Shown in pieces: positions 51,828 to 63,731 of a DNA stretch of 64,000 bases (positions are counted from its first letter, which is position 1; every line of letters begins with the position of its first letter). The stretch is taken from NCBI GenBank assembly GCA_900543505.1, contig UQSB01000002.1, forward strand, positions 21,490 through 85,489, read 5' to 3'. The stretch is from an uncultured Collinsella sp. GTDB lineage: Bacteria; Actinomycetota; Coriobacteriia; Coriobacteriales; Coriobacteriaceae. The notes below the pieces were generated by a model. That model was not told where the DNA came from. It made no database searches and saw nothing but the letters and a program-made list of their open reading frames with translations. The translations under genes and the position numbers were made by a program.

Positions 51828-54051
51828 ATGAACATGCTCAAAATCTCGAAGGCGATCTTTAGGTCGCTTCTCTCCTCCAGGTCGCTCTGTGTTGTCGTTG
51901 TTGCGTTGATGGTTCTTTGTGCTCTGCCCGTCTTCAGGAGCGCGGCTGGCATCGACGGACGGGTCGAATACCTCGAGTCGGGAATAACCCGTGTTGAGCA
52001 GGAATTGTCAGCATCCTATGCGGATGCGCTTGTGAATGCGGGGGAGGACGGTGTCTATACCTCTTCATCAAGCATGCCCGCGCTTCTGTACCCTCTTGCC
52101 GCGGGACGTCTTATCTTGGCACCGCTCTCTCCCCTACTTCCGTTTCTGCAGATATCGGATGGAGAGTACACCTATTATGACGGATCGAAGGAGTACTTGC
52201 TATGGGTCGCAACGGCCGTTGCCGTCTCGTTCCTTGCCGCGCGTCTTAACAAACGTGAAAAGCTCATCATCCAGGCACCGATGGGCGAGCTGGGTAGACT
52301 TGTTGCATCGAGCGTATGGGCGAGTGTTTTTGCAATGCTTGCCGTCCTCGCCATCAATCTTCCAGGGATAATCGCCGCGCTTGTGAAGAATGGCCCGGGC
52401 TCGCCGTTCTATCCGATAGGCTACATTCAATATGCGACTCCGGTTATCAAACCGGCTTGGCTGGTGTTCGCGCAGACGGCCATCTTGCAATTCTTGGTGG
52501 CAGCGTTCATCTCGCTTGTCGTTCACCTTGCCGTGAAGATTGCCAATAACCCTACGCTTGGAATCGTGTTCGTATGTGCCCTGATGGGGGTGACGATGGT
52601 TCCCGGGTATTACGGAAGATCCATCGCTTTACGTGAGTTCGCCCTGTTGAATCCCCTTACGTATGCGAACACTGAGTTGACCGTCGGCGCCTATAGCCCG
52701 TACCCGACAACGCAGATAGTGAATCTGCCTGGACTTTGCTTCGAGCGTGGCGCGATTGCCCTCGTATGCGCAATCGGGATCGAGGTGCTGGCAATTAGCC
52801 TGCTTTGCGTTGCTGGAAAGAGCGGCTGCGCGTGCCCGATATCCCCGATTTGTCTTGAGAGAGGTTCCTTCACTGCATCGAGAACGGCAACTCGTTCGAG
52901 CGCTTGTGCCTTCGCCGTTGCATACGTAAGAACGATGGGGAAACTGCTCCTGCGTTCTCCTACCCTCGCCGTATGCGCGATTGCAATGTCGACGACGATG
53001 CTGGCCCCGGCTCTGGTCGAGATGTTTCCTGACGCTGATAACGTTTCCGTTGTTCGGTATAGGGATGGAGAGCTCCGTTCAATAGATCGGTATCTAGAGC
53101 AGAACGCTGCGAATATGGACGTCGAGGGCAAAGCGGCCCTGGAAGACATGCGGGATGCTCTTTCGGGTTTCGTGTACGCGCCTATGCCTGCGGAGGGGTT
53201 TCGAAGCCTTGCGACGTACGAGCGCGCTCGAGGTGAGCTGGGCGCGGCAGATGCGACTCTCCTGCAATCGATCGGAATCGAGCCGGAGACTCCTTCTCGT
53301 GCGGAGGCGCGCGCCCTTCTGCTTGAGTCGATCGCGAGCTTGCCGGACCCCAAGGTTTACGAGTTAAGTACGAAGATGCCCCCATTAATCCTCCTTTCGT
53401 ATCTCCAGGCAGCGCTTCCCTCCTTATTTTTGCTGTTGCCCGTGGTTGTCACATCGCTCGCGTGCACCCACCTGCAGTGTCGTTCCCTTCTGGTTCTCCA
53501 GATCCCCGCAACAGCGCATGTGCGTTTTCTGACGGCTGTTGCGCTGGCTCTCCTGCTTGGCTTGGTGCTGCTTTTGGTGTCGATGGTTCCCGCTGTCGTT
53601 GTGTCCGTGATTAAGAACGGTGCGGGTGGATCGGAGTATCCCGTCGCTCTCATTCGGGCGGGAGCTTCGACAACGTCCACGGTGGGGGGAGGCGGTGTTG
53701 TGCAGTATTCCGTTGCTGGTCATGGCATACGGCGTGATTTCCGTCGTCGCTGCGTTGACAGCAGCGATTAGCCGCAACTCCGTTGTCACCGGAATGGTTT
53801 GCGCGGTTCTCTTGGTGTTGGGTTCGTTGAGCGCTCATGTTGAAAGCGTGGGCATGGGCGTCGCGCTGCTGGCTCCATTCGCCTCGTTTGATCCCGCTTC
53901 CCAGGTGGGGACGATTGGGTTCCTTGGGCGAGGGACGAACGCGATGCCTTTTGGAGAGGTCGTCGGCGCATCGGGCGCTCTGCTGGTGGTCTTGGGCGCC
54001 GTATCTCCGTTGATGGTGCGCCTGAGTGTTCCAAAGATCGAAAGGGGATGA
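51828..54051 (+). pseudogene. Two-domain ABC-2-like permease, frameshifted at a six-G run
   Basis: The first frame runs from an ATG at 51828 to a stop at 53771, and the C-terminal 120 residues continue in the +1 frame to 54051. Removing one G from GGGGGG at 53684-53689 joins them into one protein of about 740 residues. The protein has two homologous halves, each with an N-terminal anchor, a large extracytoplasmic loop and a bundle of membrane segments. Each half carries an NG-x-G-x3-YP motif (VKNGPGSPFYP; IKNGAGGSEYP). The downstream ATPase start overlaps its stop (ATGA). It may be phase-variable, inactive or mis-sequenced. AAGG precedes the chosen start; an ATG at 51810 lacks a site. Confidence 0.75.
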
Positions 54052-54056
54052 TCTCG

Positions 54057-54797
54057 ATGATTGACCTTCAAACGCTGACGATCTCTTATGGAAAGAAGGT
54101 GCTCGTAGATTCGGTGAACGCTGAGTTTGCCCCGGGTACGGTCTACGGTCTCGTCGCTCCGAACGGGCATGGAAAGACGACGTTGCTGCGTGCGATGGCA
54201 GGTTTGCCGGGTCCTCGCGTGGACGGGAGCATCGTTCTGGATGAGGTGCAGGGTACGGGTGCGAGAGAGGTCCGTTCTATGATCTTCTATGCACCTGGTG
54301 AGGGGACGCTGCTGTATCCCGGATTGCGTGCGGAAGATCACCTCAAGATGGTTTGCGATATGTGGCCGCATGCTCGCGATATCGAAGAGATAGTGGAACA
54401 AACGCAGATAGGCGAGTTCGCGAAGATGAGGATCCGCACTCTGAGCCAGGGCATGAAGCAGCAGCTTACCCTGGCGATTGCGTATGCGACGGGCGCGCGG
54501 TACCTTCTATTAGATGAGCCCATGAACGCGCTCGACCCCAGCAGGGTGGACTTGCATTCCGAGATTCTCAGGAAGCTGGCCGATTCTGGTACGTGCATCA
54601 TCATGTCATCCCACATCTTGGATTCGGTCGATAGGCTGTGCGATGAGATTCTGTTTTTGAAGGATGGGAGGCTCATTAGAAGCATTCCGCAAGATGATGC
54701 TGCGCCGAAGTCTCCTGGATCCCATTTCGCAAAGCCTGCCGGACGCGCCGAGGGTGCGCTAAGCACGTATCGGCGACTCTACGAAAAGGGCGGGTAG
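54057..54797 (+). CDS. ABC transporter ATP-binding protein
   Basis: A 246-residue stand-alone nucleotide-binding domain: Walker A GLVAPNGHGKTTLL, signature LSQGMKQQ, Walker B YLLLDEPMNALDP and switch SSHILD. The motif pattern is of the drug/bacteriocin exporter type. It pairs with the preceding two-domain permease. I prefer the ATG at 54057 (AAAGGGG nine bases upstream) over the ATG at 54048 that overlaps the permease stop. The substrate is unknown. Confidence 0.9.
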   Translation: MIDLQTLTISYGKKVLVDSVNAEFAPGTVYGLVAPNGHGKTTLLRAMAGLPGPRVDGSIVLDEVQGTGAREVRSMIFYAPGEGTLLYPGLRAEDHLKMVCDMWPHARDIEEIVEQTQIGEFAKMRIRTLSQGMKQQLTLAIAYATGARYLLLDEPMNALDPSRVDLHSEILRKLADSGTCIIMSSHILDSVDRLCDEILFLKDGRLIRSIPQDDAAPKSPGSHFAKPAGRAEGALSTYRRLYEKGG

Positions 54798-54950
54798 AAA
54801 TGCAGGTTAATAATCTATGTGGCCAATGTGATACCGTTGAACCCGCGTATCGATACCGCTCAGCCATTCGCCTCGCCCCCGTCGCACGTATCTTCATCCG
54901 GTCTGTTACTTTTAATCTAACGATTCTTTGAGGAACGTAGGTGCTTCCAA

Positions 54951-56759
54951 ATGTACTGTCGACTTCTTCTCAAACTGATCCTAAGAGACAGGGCCGCATG
55001 GATTTGTACGCTCGTTCTCGCTGCAGCCTTTTCCGTCCCCATTGCGTTCAATTCACCCATCTACGGGCCCTTCTTTATGAAGCAGGGCATGCAGAGCTTT
55101 GTCGACGCATTCAATACGCGCGCACCCCAGGCCAGCGGCACAGACCTATCTCCAGAGCAGCAAGCTGACGCGGAGCTTGCAAGATACGCGAACGCCGCCC
55201 TTGCCGCTCAAACCGACGCCGCCTTTCTCGATTCTGCCGAGAGCTACTACGCGCTCATGGACGAAGGCTTCCAATCCGGGTCCATCGTGGGAGACCGAGA
55301 GACCAATGACGCAGACCTCGCGTATTGCCGTGCCCTGAGCAGCTCCGGCATCACGGATATCCCAGCCTCCGCAAACGACCTGCCATTCCTTTCCTTCCTG
55401 CCTTACGCCATTGCCACGGCGCCGTCTTTCCTTCCCTTCATCCCCTTCCTTCTCTCGTCGATACTCGTGCTCGGCGCCACAAGGCCCGGGACCCTGGCGG
55501 CAAAGGCGCCCGCGCCCAAATTCCGGCGCCTTATCCAGATCGTGTTTTCGATAATCGTCGCGGGGACCGCGATGCTCCTCGCCGGCCTCGCACCCGGGGG
55601 CATTTACGCCTTGGTCCTAAACGGCTTCGGGCAAATTGGGTACCCGATCGCCTTCTTCCATGACGGCGCGCTTACCACCACGACCGCGGGAAACGTCTTC
55701 ACAGCCCTGCTTCTCGCGCTGCTTGCGGGCGGAACCTTGATATCCGTTTGCTCCGCCGTCCTATCGACCGCAACGAGGCGCGTCCTCGCGGGCCCCCTCA
55801 CCTCCGCGCTGCTTGTCGCGGCCCCGGCATTCCCGTTGCTGTCCGATTCGGCACTAGGGCATAATGCCGTGCTCGGGCTCCTGCCACTGCCCGTATTCTC
55901 GCCTATCGAGGCAACGGGTTACGTAGGATGCTTCCCGACAGAATTCATTGGCTCCGGTTCAGGCAGCGCATCGATGCTTGCCGTGGCCCTGGCATACGTC
56001 GCGGTCTTTTTTACGGTCGGCGCCGTTGCGACACGTTCGCCCAAACAGTCTGGACCCGCTAAAAAGCACCATGGGCTCGAGCTTCTGGACGCGAGCGTGG
56101 GATACGGGAGCACGACGATACTTTCAATCGGGTCGCTTTTCCTGAGCCCGGGAACGGCGGCGGGCCTCGTTGCTCCCAACGGCTCGGGGAAAACCACCCT
56201 TCTTGAAGCGCTGTCGGGCCAATTTCCCACCCGCATCCGCTCGGGAAGACTGGCGGCAGACGGAATCTGCCAACGTCGATCAGCCGAATTTGCAGAACTC
56301 GTCTACCTGAGCTCTTCGGGCGGCGCGGATCTCTACCCCACGCTATCGGCCATCGAGCACCTTGCTTTCGTTAGGGAGGCGTGGAAATCGGCCGCCGACA
56401 TCGACTCGCTCTGCGACTCCCTCGGAATCTCCCCATATCTCGACAAGCCGACCCGTAAACTCTCGACAGGAATGAAGCAGCAGGTAAAGCTTGCCATGGC
56501 GATAGCGACCGATTGCCCGTACCTCATCCTCGATGAACCGCTGAACGGCCTCGATCCGGGAAAGCGGAAAACCTCCTGCGACGCGATGCGCAGCGAGGTG
56601 GCGCGGGGACGCAGCGTGCTCATTTCAAGCCATCTGCTCGACGACCTGGCAGACCTCACCAACTCGTTCTACTTCATCGAGGCCGGCGCGCTCGTGGAAA
56701 AGATCAAGTCGTCCTCGCAGACGCTCAAGCAGGAATACCTCGATACATACGAGAGATGA
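54951..56759 (+). CDS. Permease-ATPase fusion ABC half-transporter
   Basis: A 602-residue protein. The N-terminal 360 residues form a permease with the same layout as each half of the preceding permease: an anchor, an extracytoplasmic loop of about 120 residues, and about six membrane segments with the matching LNGFGQIGYPIAF motif. The C-terminal part is an ATPase with GLVAPNGSGKTTLL, LSTGMKQQ, YLILDEPLNGLDP and SSHLLD. The permease-then-ATPase order is that of an exporter half, expected to dimerise. The substrate is unknown. It starts 153 bases after the separate ATPase gene, possibly on the same transcript. Confidence 0.85.
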   Translation: MYCRLLLKLILRDRAAWICTLVLAAAFSVPIAFNSPIYGPFFMKQGMQSFVDAFNTRAPQASGTDLSPEQQADAELARYANAALAAQTDAAFLDSAESYYALMDEGFQSGSIVGDRETNDADLAYCRALSSSGITDIPASANDLPFLSFLPYAIATAPSFLPFIPFLLSSILVLGATRPGTLAAKAPAPKFRRLIQIVFSIIVAGTAMLLAGLAPGGIYALVLNGFGQIGYPIAFFHDGALTTTTAGNVFTALLLALLAGGTLISVCSAVLSTATRRVLAGPLTSALLVAAPAFPLLSDSALGHNAVLGLLPLPVFSPIEATGYVGCFPTEFIGSGSGSASMLAVALAYVAVFFTVGAVATRSPKQSGPAKKHHGLELLDASVGYGSTTILSIGSLFLSPGTAAGLVAPNGSGKTTLLEALSGQFPTRIRSGRLAADGICQRRSAEFAELVYLSSSGGADLYPTLSAIEHLAFVREAWKSAADIDSLCDSLGISPYLDKPTRKLSTGMKQQVKLAMAIATDCPYLILDEPLNGLDPGKRKTSCDAMRSEVARGRSVLISSHLLDDLADLTNSFYFIEAGALVEKIKSSSQTLKQEYLDTYER

Positions 56760-56777
56760 ATGTGGGGGAGTGTTCGG

Positions 56778-56830
56778 ATGAAGTTGATATTTAAGGTCCA
56801 GCTCGTGTTGTGCCGAAAAGACCGTGAACC
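56778..56830 (+). pseudogene. Stub of a further permease gene at the island edge
   Basis: An ATG at 56778 with GGGGGAG upstream opens a frame starting MKLIFKVQLVLCRKDREPF, which resembles the N-terminal anchor of the neighbouring permeases. The similarity ends near 56830, where the rpmE promoter begins. The frame continues for about 25 unrelated codons. It looks like the start of a deleted gene marking the right boundary of the island. The resemblance is short and could be chance. Confidence 0.4.
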
Positions 56831-56832
56831 TT

Positions 56833-56861
56833 TTGTGGGACGCTCGGCGCCGTGGTACCAT
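56833..56861 (+). promoter_or_regulatory. Putative rpmE promoter
   Basis: TTGTGG (56833-56838) and TACCAT (56856-56861) are 17 bases apart, giving a leader of roughly 75 bases for rpmE. Confidence 0.55.
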
Positions 56862-56874
56862 AGCCGAGTTTGTT

Positions 56875-56923
56875 GTCTTGGTCGGAAACCAAGACGCCTT
56901 ATGCGCTGATCGGTAACCAGCGC
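56875..56923 (+). promoter_or_regulatory. Two-hairpin leader of rpmE (candidate L31 autoregulatory RNA)
   Basis: Hairpin 1 pairs GTCTTGG (56875-56881) with CCAAGAC (56889-56895), and hairpin 2 pairs GCGCTG (56903-56908) with CAGCGC (56918-56923). Both loops carry the same TCGG(A/T)AACCA motif. This looks like a bipartite protein-binding site just before the ribosome-binding site. I recall that comparative-genomics work proposed L31 leaders in actinobacterial groups, including Coriobacteria; this should be checked. Confidence 0.6.
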
Positions 56924-56945
56924 CTGACCAATAAGGAGTCCTACC

Positions 56946-57371
56946 ATGAAGCAGGGTATCCATCCCCAGTATGTCGAGTGCACGGTGACGTGCTCCTGCG
57001 GCAACACCTTCAAGACGCACGCTACCGTGTCCGAGATGAAGGTCGAGCTTTGCAACGAGTGCCACCCGTTCTACACCGGCCAGCAGAAGTTCGTCGACAC
57101 CGGTGGACGCGTCCAGCGCTTCGCCGACAAGTTCGGTGGCGCCGCTGCCGCCCAGCTCAAGAAGGCTGAGGAGGCCAAGGCCGCCAAGGCCGCCAAGGCT
57201 GCTGAGGCCGAGGCCGCTCGCAAGGCCGCCGCTGAGGCTAAGGCTGCCGAGAAGGCTAAGCGTGCTGCTAAGTTCGCCGAGGAGGCTGCCAAGCAGGCCG
57301 CCGAGGCTCCCGCAGAGGCTCCCGTCGAGGAGGCCGCTGCCGAGGCCGAGACCACCGAGGCTGCTGAGTAA
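56946..57371 (+). CDS. rpmE: 50S ribosomal protein L31 with long Ala/Lys/Glu tail
   Basis: A 141-residue L31. Residues 1-67 are a normal zinc-type L31 ([21 protein letters not shown], then the second Cys pair in [20 protein letters not shown]). Residues about 68-141 are a helical, low-complexity tail of Ala, Lys and Glu, so the protein is double the common length of about 70. L31 bridges the two subunits, so a tail here could reach across the ribosome surface. AAGGAG precedes the ATG. It has its own promoter and a strong terminator. Confidence 0.95.
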   Translation: MKQGIHPQYVECTVTCSCGNTFKTHATVSEMKVELCNECHPFYTGQQKFVDTGGRVQRFADKFGGAAAAQLKKAEEAKAAKAAKAAEAEAARKAAAEAKAAEKAKRAAKFAEEAAKQAAEAPAEAPVEEAAAEAETTEAAE

Positions 57372-57406
57372 CTAGCTCGCCGCGGAATCGCTCGCATTCA
57401 TGGCAT

Positions 57407-57442
57407 AAGGGCCGTGCATCCGTTTGGGTGCGCGGCCCTTTT
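57407..57442 (+). terminator. Intrinsic terminator after rpmE
   Basis: AAGGGCCGTGCATCC pairs with GGGTGCGCGGCCCTT around GTTT and is followed by TTCTTTTT. The GCATCCGTTTGGGTGCGC core recurs in the terminator before the YitT gene at 61761-61790. Confidence 0.9.
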
Positions 57443-57443
57443 C

Positions 57444-57560
57444 TTTTTATTGGTGCAAGCTAACCTGTCCCCGTGGCACCAAATGGCAGAGAGACGGCGT
57501 TTGCTCAGATAAAACTTGCCAAAATAAACCTGTCCCATTGTGGCAGGTTGGTCATAGTTA
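57444..57560. repeat. Dispersed intergenic repeat (AACCTGTCCC type), copy 3
   Basis: GGTGCAAGCTAACCTGTCCC and, about 70 bases later, AAAATAAACCTGTCCCATTG resemble the trailing part of the repeat at 43974-44053 (GGTGCAAAGTAACCTGTCCC). It lies in the rpmE-secA gap, which otherwise shows no gene; a TACAAT near 57610 may be the secA -10 box. Confidence 0.55.
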
Positions 57561-57678
57561 TTACGTGGCGGTCGAGGTCGACCGTATAGGCCGCGCCTTG
57601 TTTGGCTAAAGTACAATCATCTGTGTTTAACTCGCCCGCAGCTGCACGGCGTGGGCGATGGCCAAAAAGGAAAACCAC

Positions 57679-60485
<2,807 letters not shown>

Positions 60486-60486
<1 letters not shown>

Positions 60487-61634
60487 TGGCTGAGGCTTTA
60501 GAGGTAACGCCCGCCGAGCTGGACGCGTTTGCGGACCGGCTCGGTGAGGTTGAGTCGTACCTCCATTTGGACGAGAAGCGCACCCGCGTAACGGAGCTCG
60601 AGGCCAAAAGCGTCGCCCCGGGCTTTTGGGACGACGCCGATGCCGCTCGCGCCACGATGGAGGAGATCGCGCGCACCAAGGAAGATATCGCTGCCGTGGA
60701 CACCGCGCGCGGCGAGCTTTCCGATGCCCGCGCTGCGCTGGAGCTTGCCGAGGAGATGGGGGATGACCCCGACGTCGTCGCATTGCGCGAGGAGGCTGCC
60801 GCTACGGCAGAACGCCTGGCCCGCGCCATCGACGAGCTTGAGCTTGCGAGCTGGTTTACCGGGGAGTTCGACCATGGCGACGCGATTGTGACCATCAAGC
60901 CCGGGCAGGGTGGTTTGGAGGCCCAGGATTGGACCTTCATGCTCTTTAAGATGTACATGAAGTACTGCCAGCGCCGCGGTTGGAAGGTCACCATCAACGA
61001 TTGCCCCGCGGCCGAGGTCATTGGCATTGATCGCGCGACCTTTACCGTCGAAGGCAAGGATGCTTTTGGCATGCTTCGCGCCGAGGCCGGTGTCCACCGC
61101 CTGGTGCGCATTAGCCCCACCGACGACAAGAAGCGCCGCCAGACCACGTTTGCCGGCGTCGAGGTCATTCCGGTGCTGCCCGACGATATCGATATCGAGA
61201 TCAACCCCGACGACATCCGCGTCGACGTGTACCACGCAAGTGGCCCGGGTGGCCAGGGCGTAAACACCACCGACTCCGCCGTGCGCGTGACGCATTTCCC
61301 CAGCGGCATTGTGGTTACCTGCCAAAACGAGCGCAGCCAGATCCAGAACAAGGCCGCGTGCATGCAGATCCTCAAGGCTCGCCTGTACGAGATTGAGCTC
61401 GAGAAGCGTGCCGAGGCCCTGGACGAGATTCGCGGACCCAAGACCACGATTGGTTTTGGCAACCAGATCCGCAGCTACGTGCTCTACCCGTACCAGATGG
61501 TTAAGGACCTGCGTACGGGCGTGGAGACCAGCAACGTCGAGGCCGTTCTTGACGATGGCGACCTGGACCCGTTTGTTATTGGCTACCATCGTTGGGCCAC
61601 TGGCAATGCCGGCGCGGAGCCCCCATCTGCCTAA
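60486..61634 (+). CDS. prfB: Peptide chain release factor 2 with SPT in place of SPF
   Basis: A 382-residue class I release factor of the RF2 type: the N-terminal helical domain (EKRTRVTELEAKSVAPGFWDD), IKPGQGGLEAQDWTFML, the catalytic SGPGGQGVN, and RSQIQNKAACMQ. The stop-codon-reading tripeptide, expected to be SPF, reads SPT at residues 210-212 (61113-61121), in VRISPTDDKKRRQTTF. There is no in-frame TGA or shift site in the first 30 codons, so the classical autoregulatory frameshift is absent. It is translationally coupled to secA. Confidence 0.93.
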
Positions 61635-61659
61635 ACCGCTTGGTTTATGTGGAAATGGA

Positions 61660-61790
61660 TAAAACCCTCCGAGCAGGGTGGTTTTGTATCCAAAGCAAAC
61701 CCTGCGCAGGGGTGGTTTTTGTTCGGCGAATCGGTAGAATCGAATACAGCAAGAAGTTCGAAGCGCATCCGTTTGGGTGCGCTTTTTTGA
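61660..61790 (+). terminator. Three successive hairpins after prfB, last one a strong terminator
   Basis: AAAACCCTCC...GGGTGGTTTT (near 61662-61686) and AAACCCTGCGC...GGTGGTTTTT (near 61698-61720) are similar weak stems. Then GCGCATCC pairs with GGGTGCGC around GTTT and is followed by six T (61764-61790). Confidence 0.7.
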
Positions 61791-61800
61791 GGGAGGTAGC

Positions 61801-62691
61801 ATGGCATATCGTCTGGACATCAAGCGCATTCTATCGATGAACTTCTTTCACGACCTGCCCCAGATTATGTTGGGGTGCGCTCTGGCCGCTATTGCGACCG
61901 ACCTGTTTTTGATTCCCAACGGCCTTGCTGCCGGTGGTGTTACGGGCCTTGCCACCATTATCCAGGCGGTCGGCGCATCGCGCGGCATATCGCTTCCCGT
62001 TGGTATTCAGACGATCGTGATGAACGCCTTGCTGTTGCTGGTCGTTATGCGCGAGGGCGGCATGTTCTACGTGGTGCAGACCGCGACGGGCTTTGTGCTG
62101 CTGGGCTTCTTTACCGATCTGTTCGCCCCGTTTGTATCACCTCTGGCGGATGCGGACCTGATGCTCCCTGCCATGTGGGGCGGCATTATTACAGGCATCG
62201 GTTACGGCATGGTGCTGCGCGCCGGCGCCAACACCGGCGGCTCGGACACGATTGGCCAAATCATCTCGCGTAATACCTCGCTGCCCGTGGGCTCGACCGT
62301 CATGGCGATCGATGTTGCCGTATGCGCGCTGTCGGCTCCGGTCTTTTCAATCGAAAATGCACTATATGCAGGCCTTTCGATGGTCATTAGCGGCTACGTG
62401 ATCGATGCCGTGGTCGATGGTGGCAACAAACGCCGTACGGTACTCATCATCTCGGACAAGTTCCCTGATATCGCTGCCGATATCATGTATGGCCTGGGTC
62501 GTGGTTGTACCAAGTTTAAGGCGACTGGCATGTATTCGGGTGCCGAGAAGCCGGTGATCATGGTCATCGTGAACCGTCGAGAGCTCAATACCCTCAAGAC
62601 GATCGTGCGCGAGCGCGATCCTCACGCCATTGTGACGGTCGCCGACGTTACGGAAGCTTTCGGCGAGGGATTCAAGGACATTAGCGCGTAG
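61801..62691 (+). CDS. YitT family membrane protein with DUF2179 domain
   Basis: A 296-residue membrane protein: five to six hydrophobic segments (LGCALAAIATDLFLIPNGLAAGGVTG onward, including MVLRAGANTGGSDTIGQII). A C-terminal cytoplasmic DUF2179 domain follows (RRTVLIISDKFPDIAADI, TGMYSGAEKPVIMVIVNRREL). YitT proteins are widespread; the function is not firmly known. I chose the ATG at 61801 after GGGAGG. Transcribed alone between prfB and transketolase. Confidence 0.92.
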   Translation: MAYRLDIKRILSMNFFHDLPQIMLGCALAAIATDLFLIPNGLAAGGVTGLATIIQAVGASRGISLPVGIQTIVMNALLLLVVMREGGMFYVVQTATGFVLLGFFTDLFAPFVSPLADADLMLPAMWGGIITGIGYGMVLRAGANTGGSDTIGQIISRNTSLPVGSTVMAIDVAVCALSAPVFSIENALYAGLSMVISGYVIDAVVDGGNKRRTVLIISDKFPDIAADIMYGLGRGCTKFKATGMYSGAEKPVIMVIVNRRELNTLKTIVRERDPHAIVTVADVTEAFGEGFKDISA

Positions 62692-62899
62692 GGCCGACCG
62701 CGTCCCATCCAAAAGACGTTCACATTGATAAACCGTTTCATCAGCGGTTCTGCCTGCTAAATTGTTCAAATAATGATAAAAACTCTGGTAAAGCCCTCAG
62801 TTTCCAGCATAATGAATGGCGTACGTGCATCGCGGCTGTGTTGGGACTACCTTTCCGTGCCGTGCGCATCTTGTCTTAAGAGGATGAAAGGAAGGCACA

Positions 62900-63730
62900 A
62901 TGAGCGACGAAGAGCTCAAAAAGGTTGCCAACGAGGTAAGGAAGGGCATCGTCACCGGCGTGCACGCTGCCAAGTCCGGCCATCCGGGCGGTTCGCTCGG
63001 CGCTGCCGACATCATGACCTATCTGTACTTTGAGGAAATGAACGTCGACCCGGCCGACCCCCGCAAGGCCGACCGCGATCGCTTCGTGCTTTCCAAGGGT
63101 CACTGCGCGCCTGGTCTGTACGCCGTGCTCGCCGAGCGCGGATTCTTCCCCAAGGAGGATCTCGAGACGCTGCGCCACATCGGCAGCCATCTGCAGGGTC
63201 ACCCCAACATGAACGACACCCCGGGCGTTGACATGTCCACCGGTTCGCTCGGCCAGGGCATCTCCGCCGCCGTGGGCATGGCCGTTGCCGCCAAGCACTG
63301 GGGCGACGACTATCGCACCTACGCCCTGCTGGGCGACGGCGAGAGCGAGGAGGGCCAGGTCTGGGAGGCCGCCATGTTTGCCGGCAACCAGCAGCTCGAC
63401 AACCTCTGCGTGATCGTCGACCACAACGGCCTGCAGATCGACGGCCCCGTCGAGGAGGTCAACGACCCCATGCCGCTCGCCGACAAGTTCCGCGCCTTCA
63501 AGTTCCACGTGGTGGAGCTCGCCGACGGCAACGATTTCGATCAGATCCGCGCCGCCTTTGCCGAGGCTCGCGCCACCAAGGGCCAGCCGACCGCCATTAT
63601 CGCCGAGACCACCAAGGGCAAGGGCGTCTCCTTTATGGAGAACCAGGTGGGTTGGCACGGTAAGGCCCCCAACGATGAACAGTTTGAGCAGGCCATGGCA
63701 GAGCTCACGGCCGCCGGAGAGGAGCTCTAG
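62900..63730 (+). CDS. Transketolase, N-terminal subunit
   Basis: A 276-residue thiamine-diphosphate-binding half: [56 protein letters not shown] and the metal/ThDP motif [24 protein letters not shown]. Split transketolases are common in Firmicutes and Actinobacteria. The C-terminal half starts one base after its stop. It exchanges two-carbon units in the non-oxidative pentose pathway. About 200 bases upstream hold no gene. Confidence 0.95.
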   Translation: MSDEELKKVANEVRKGIVTGVHAAKSGHPGGSLGAADIMTYLYFEEMNVDPADPRKADRDRFVLSKGHCAPGLYAVLAERGFFPKEDLETLRHIGSHLQGHPNMNDTPGVDMSTGSLGQGISAAVGMAVAAKHWGDDYRTYALLGDGESEEGQVWEAAMFAGNQQLDNLCVIVDHNGLQIDGPVEEVNDPMPLADKFRAFKFHVVELADGNDFDQIRAAFAEARATKGQPTAIIAETTKGKGVSFMENQVGWHGKAPNDEQFEQAMAELTAAGEEL

Positions 63731-63731
63731 G

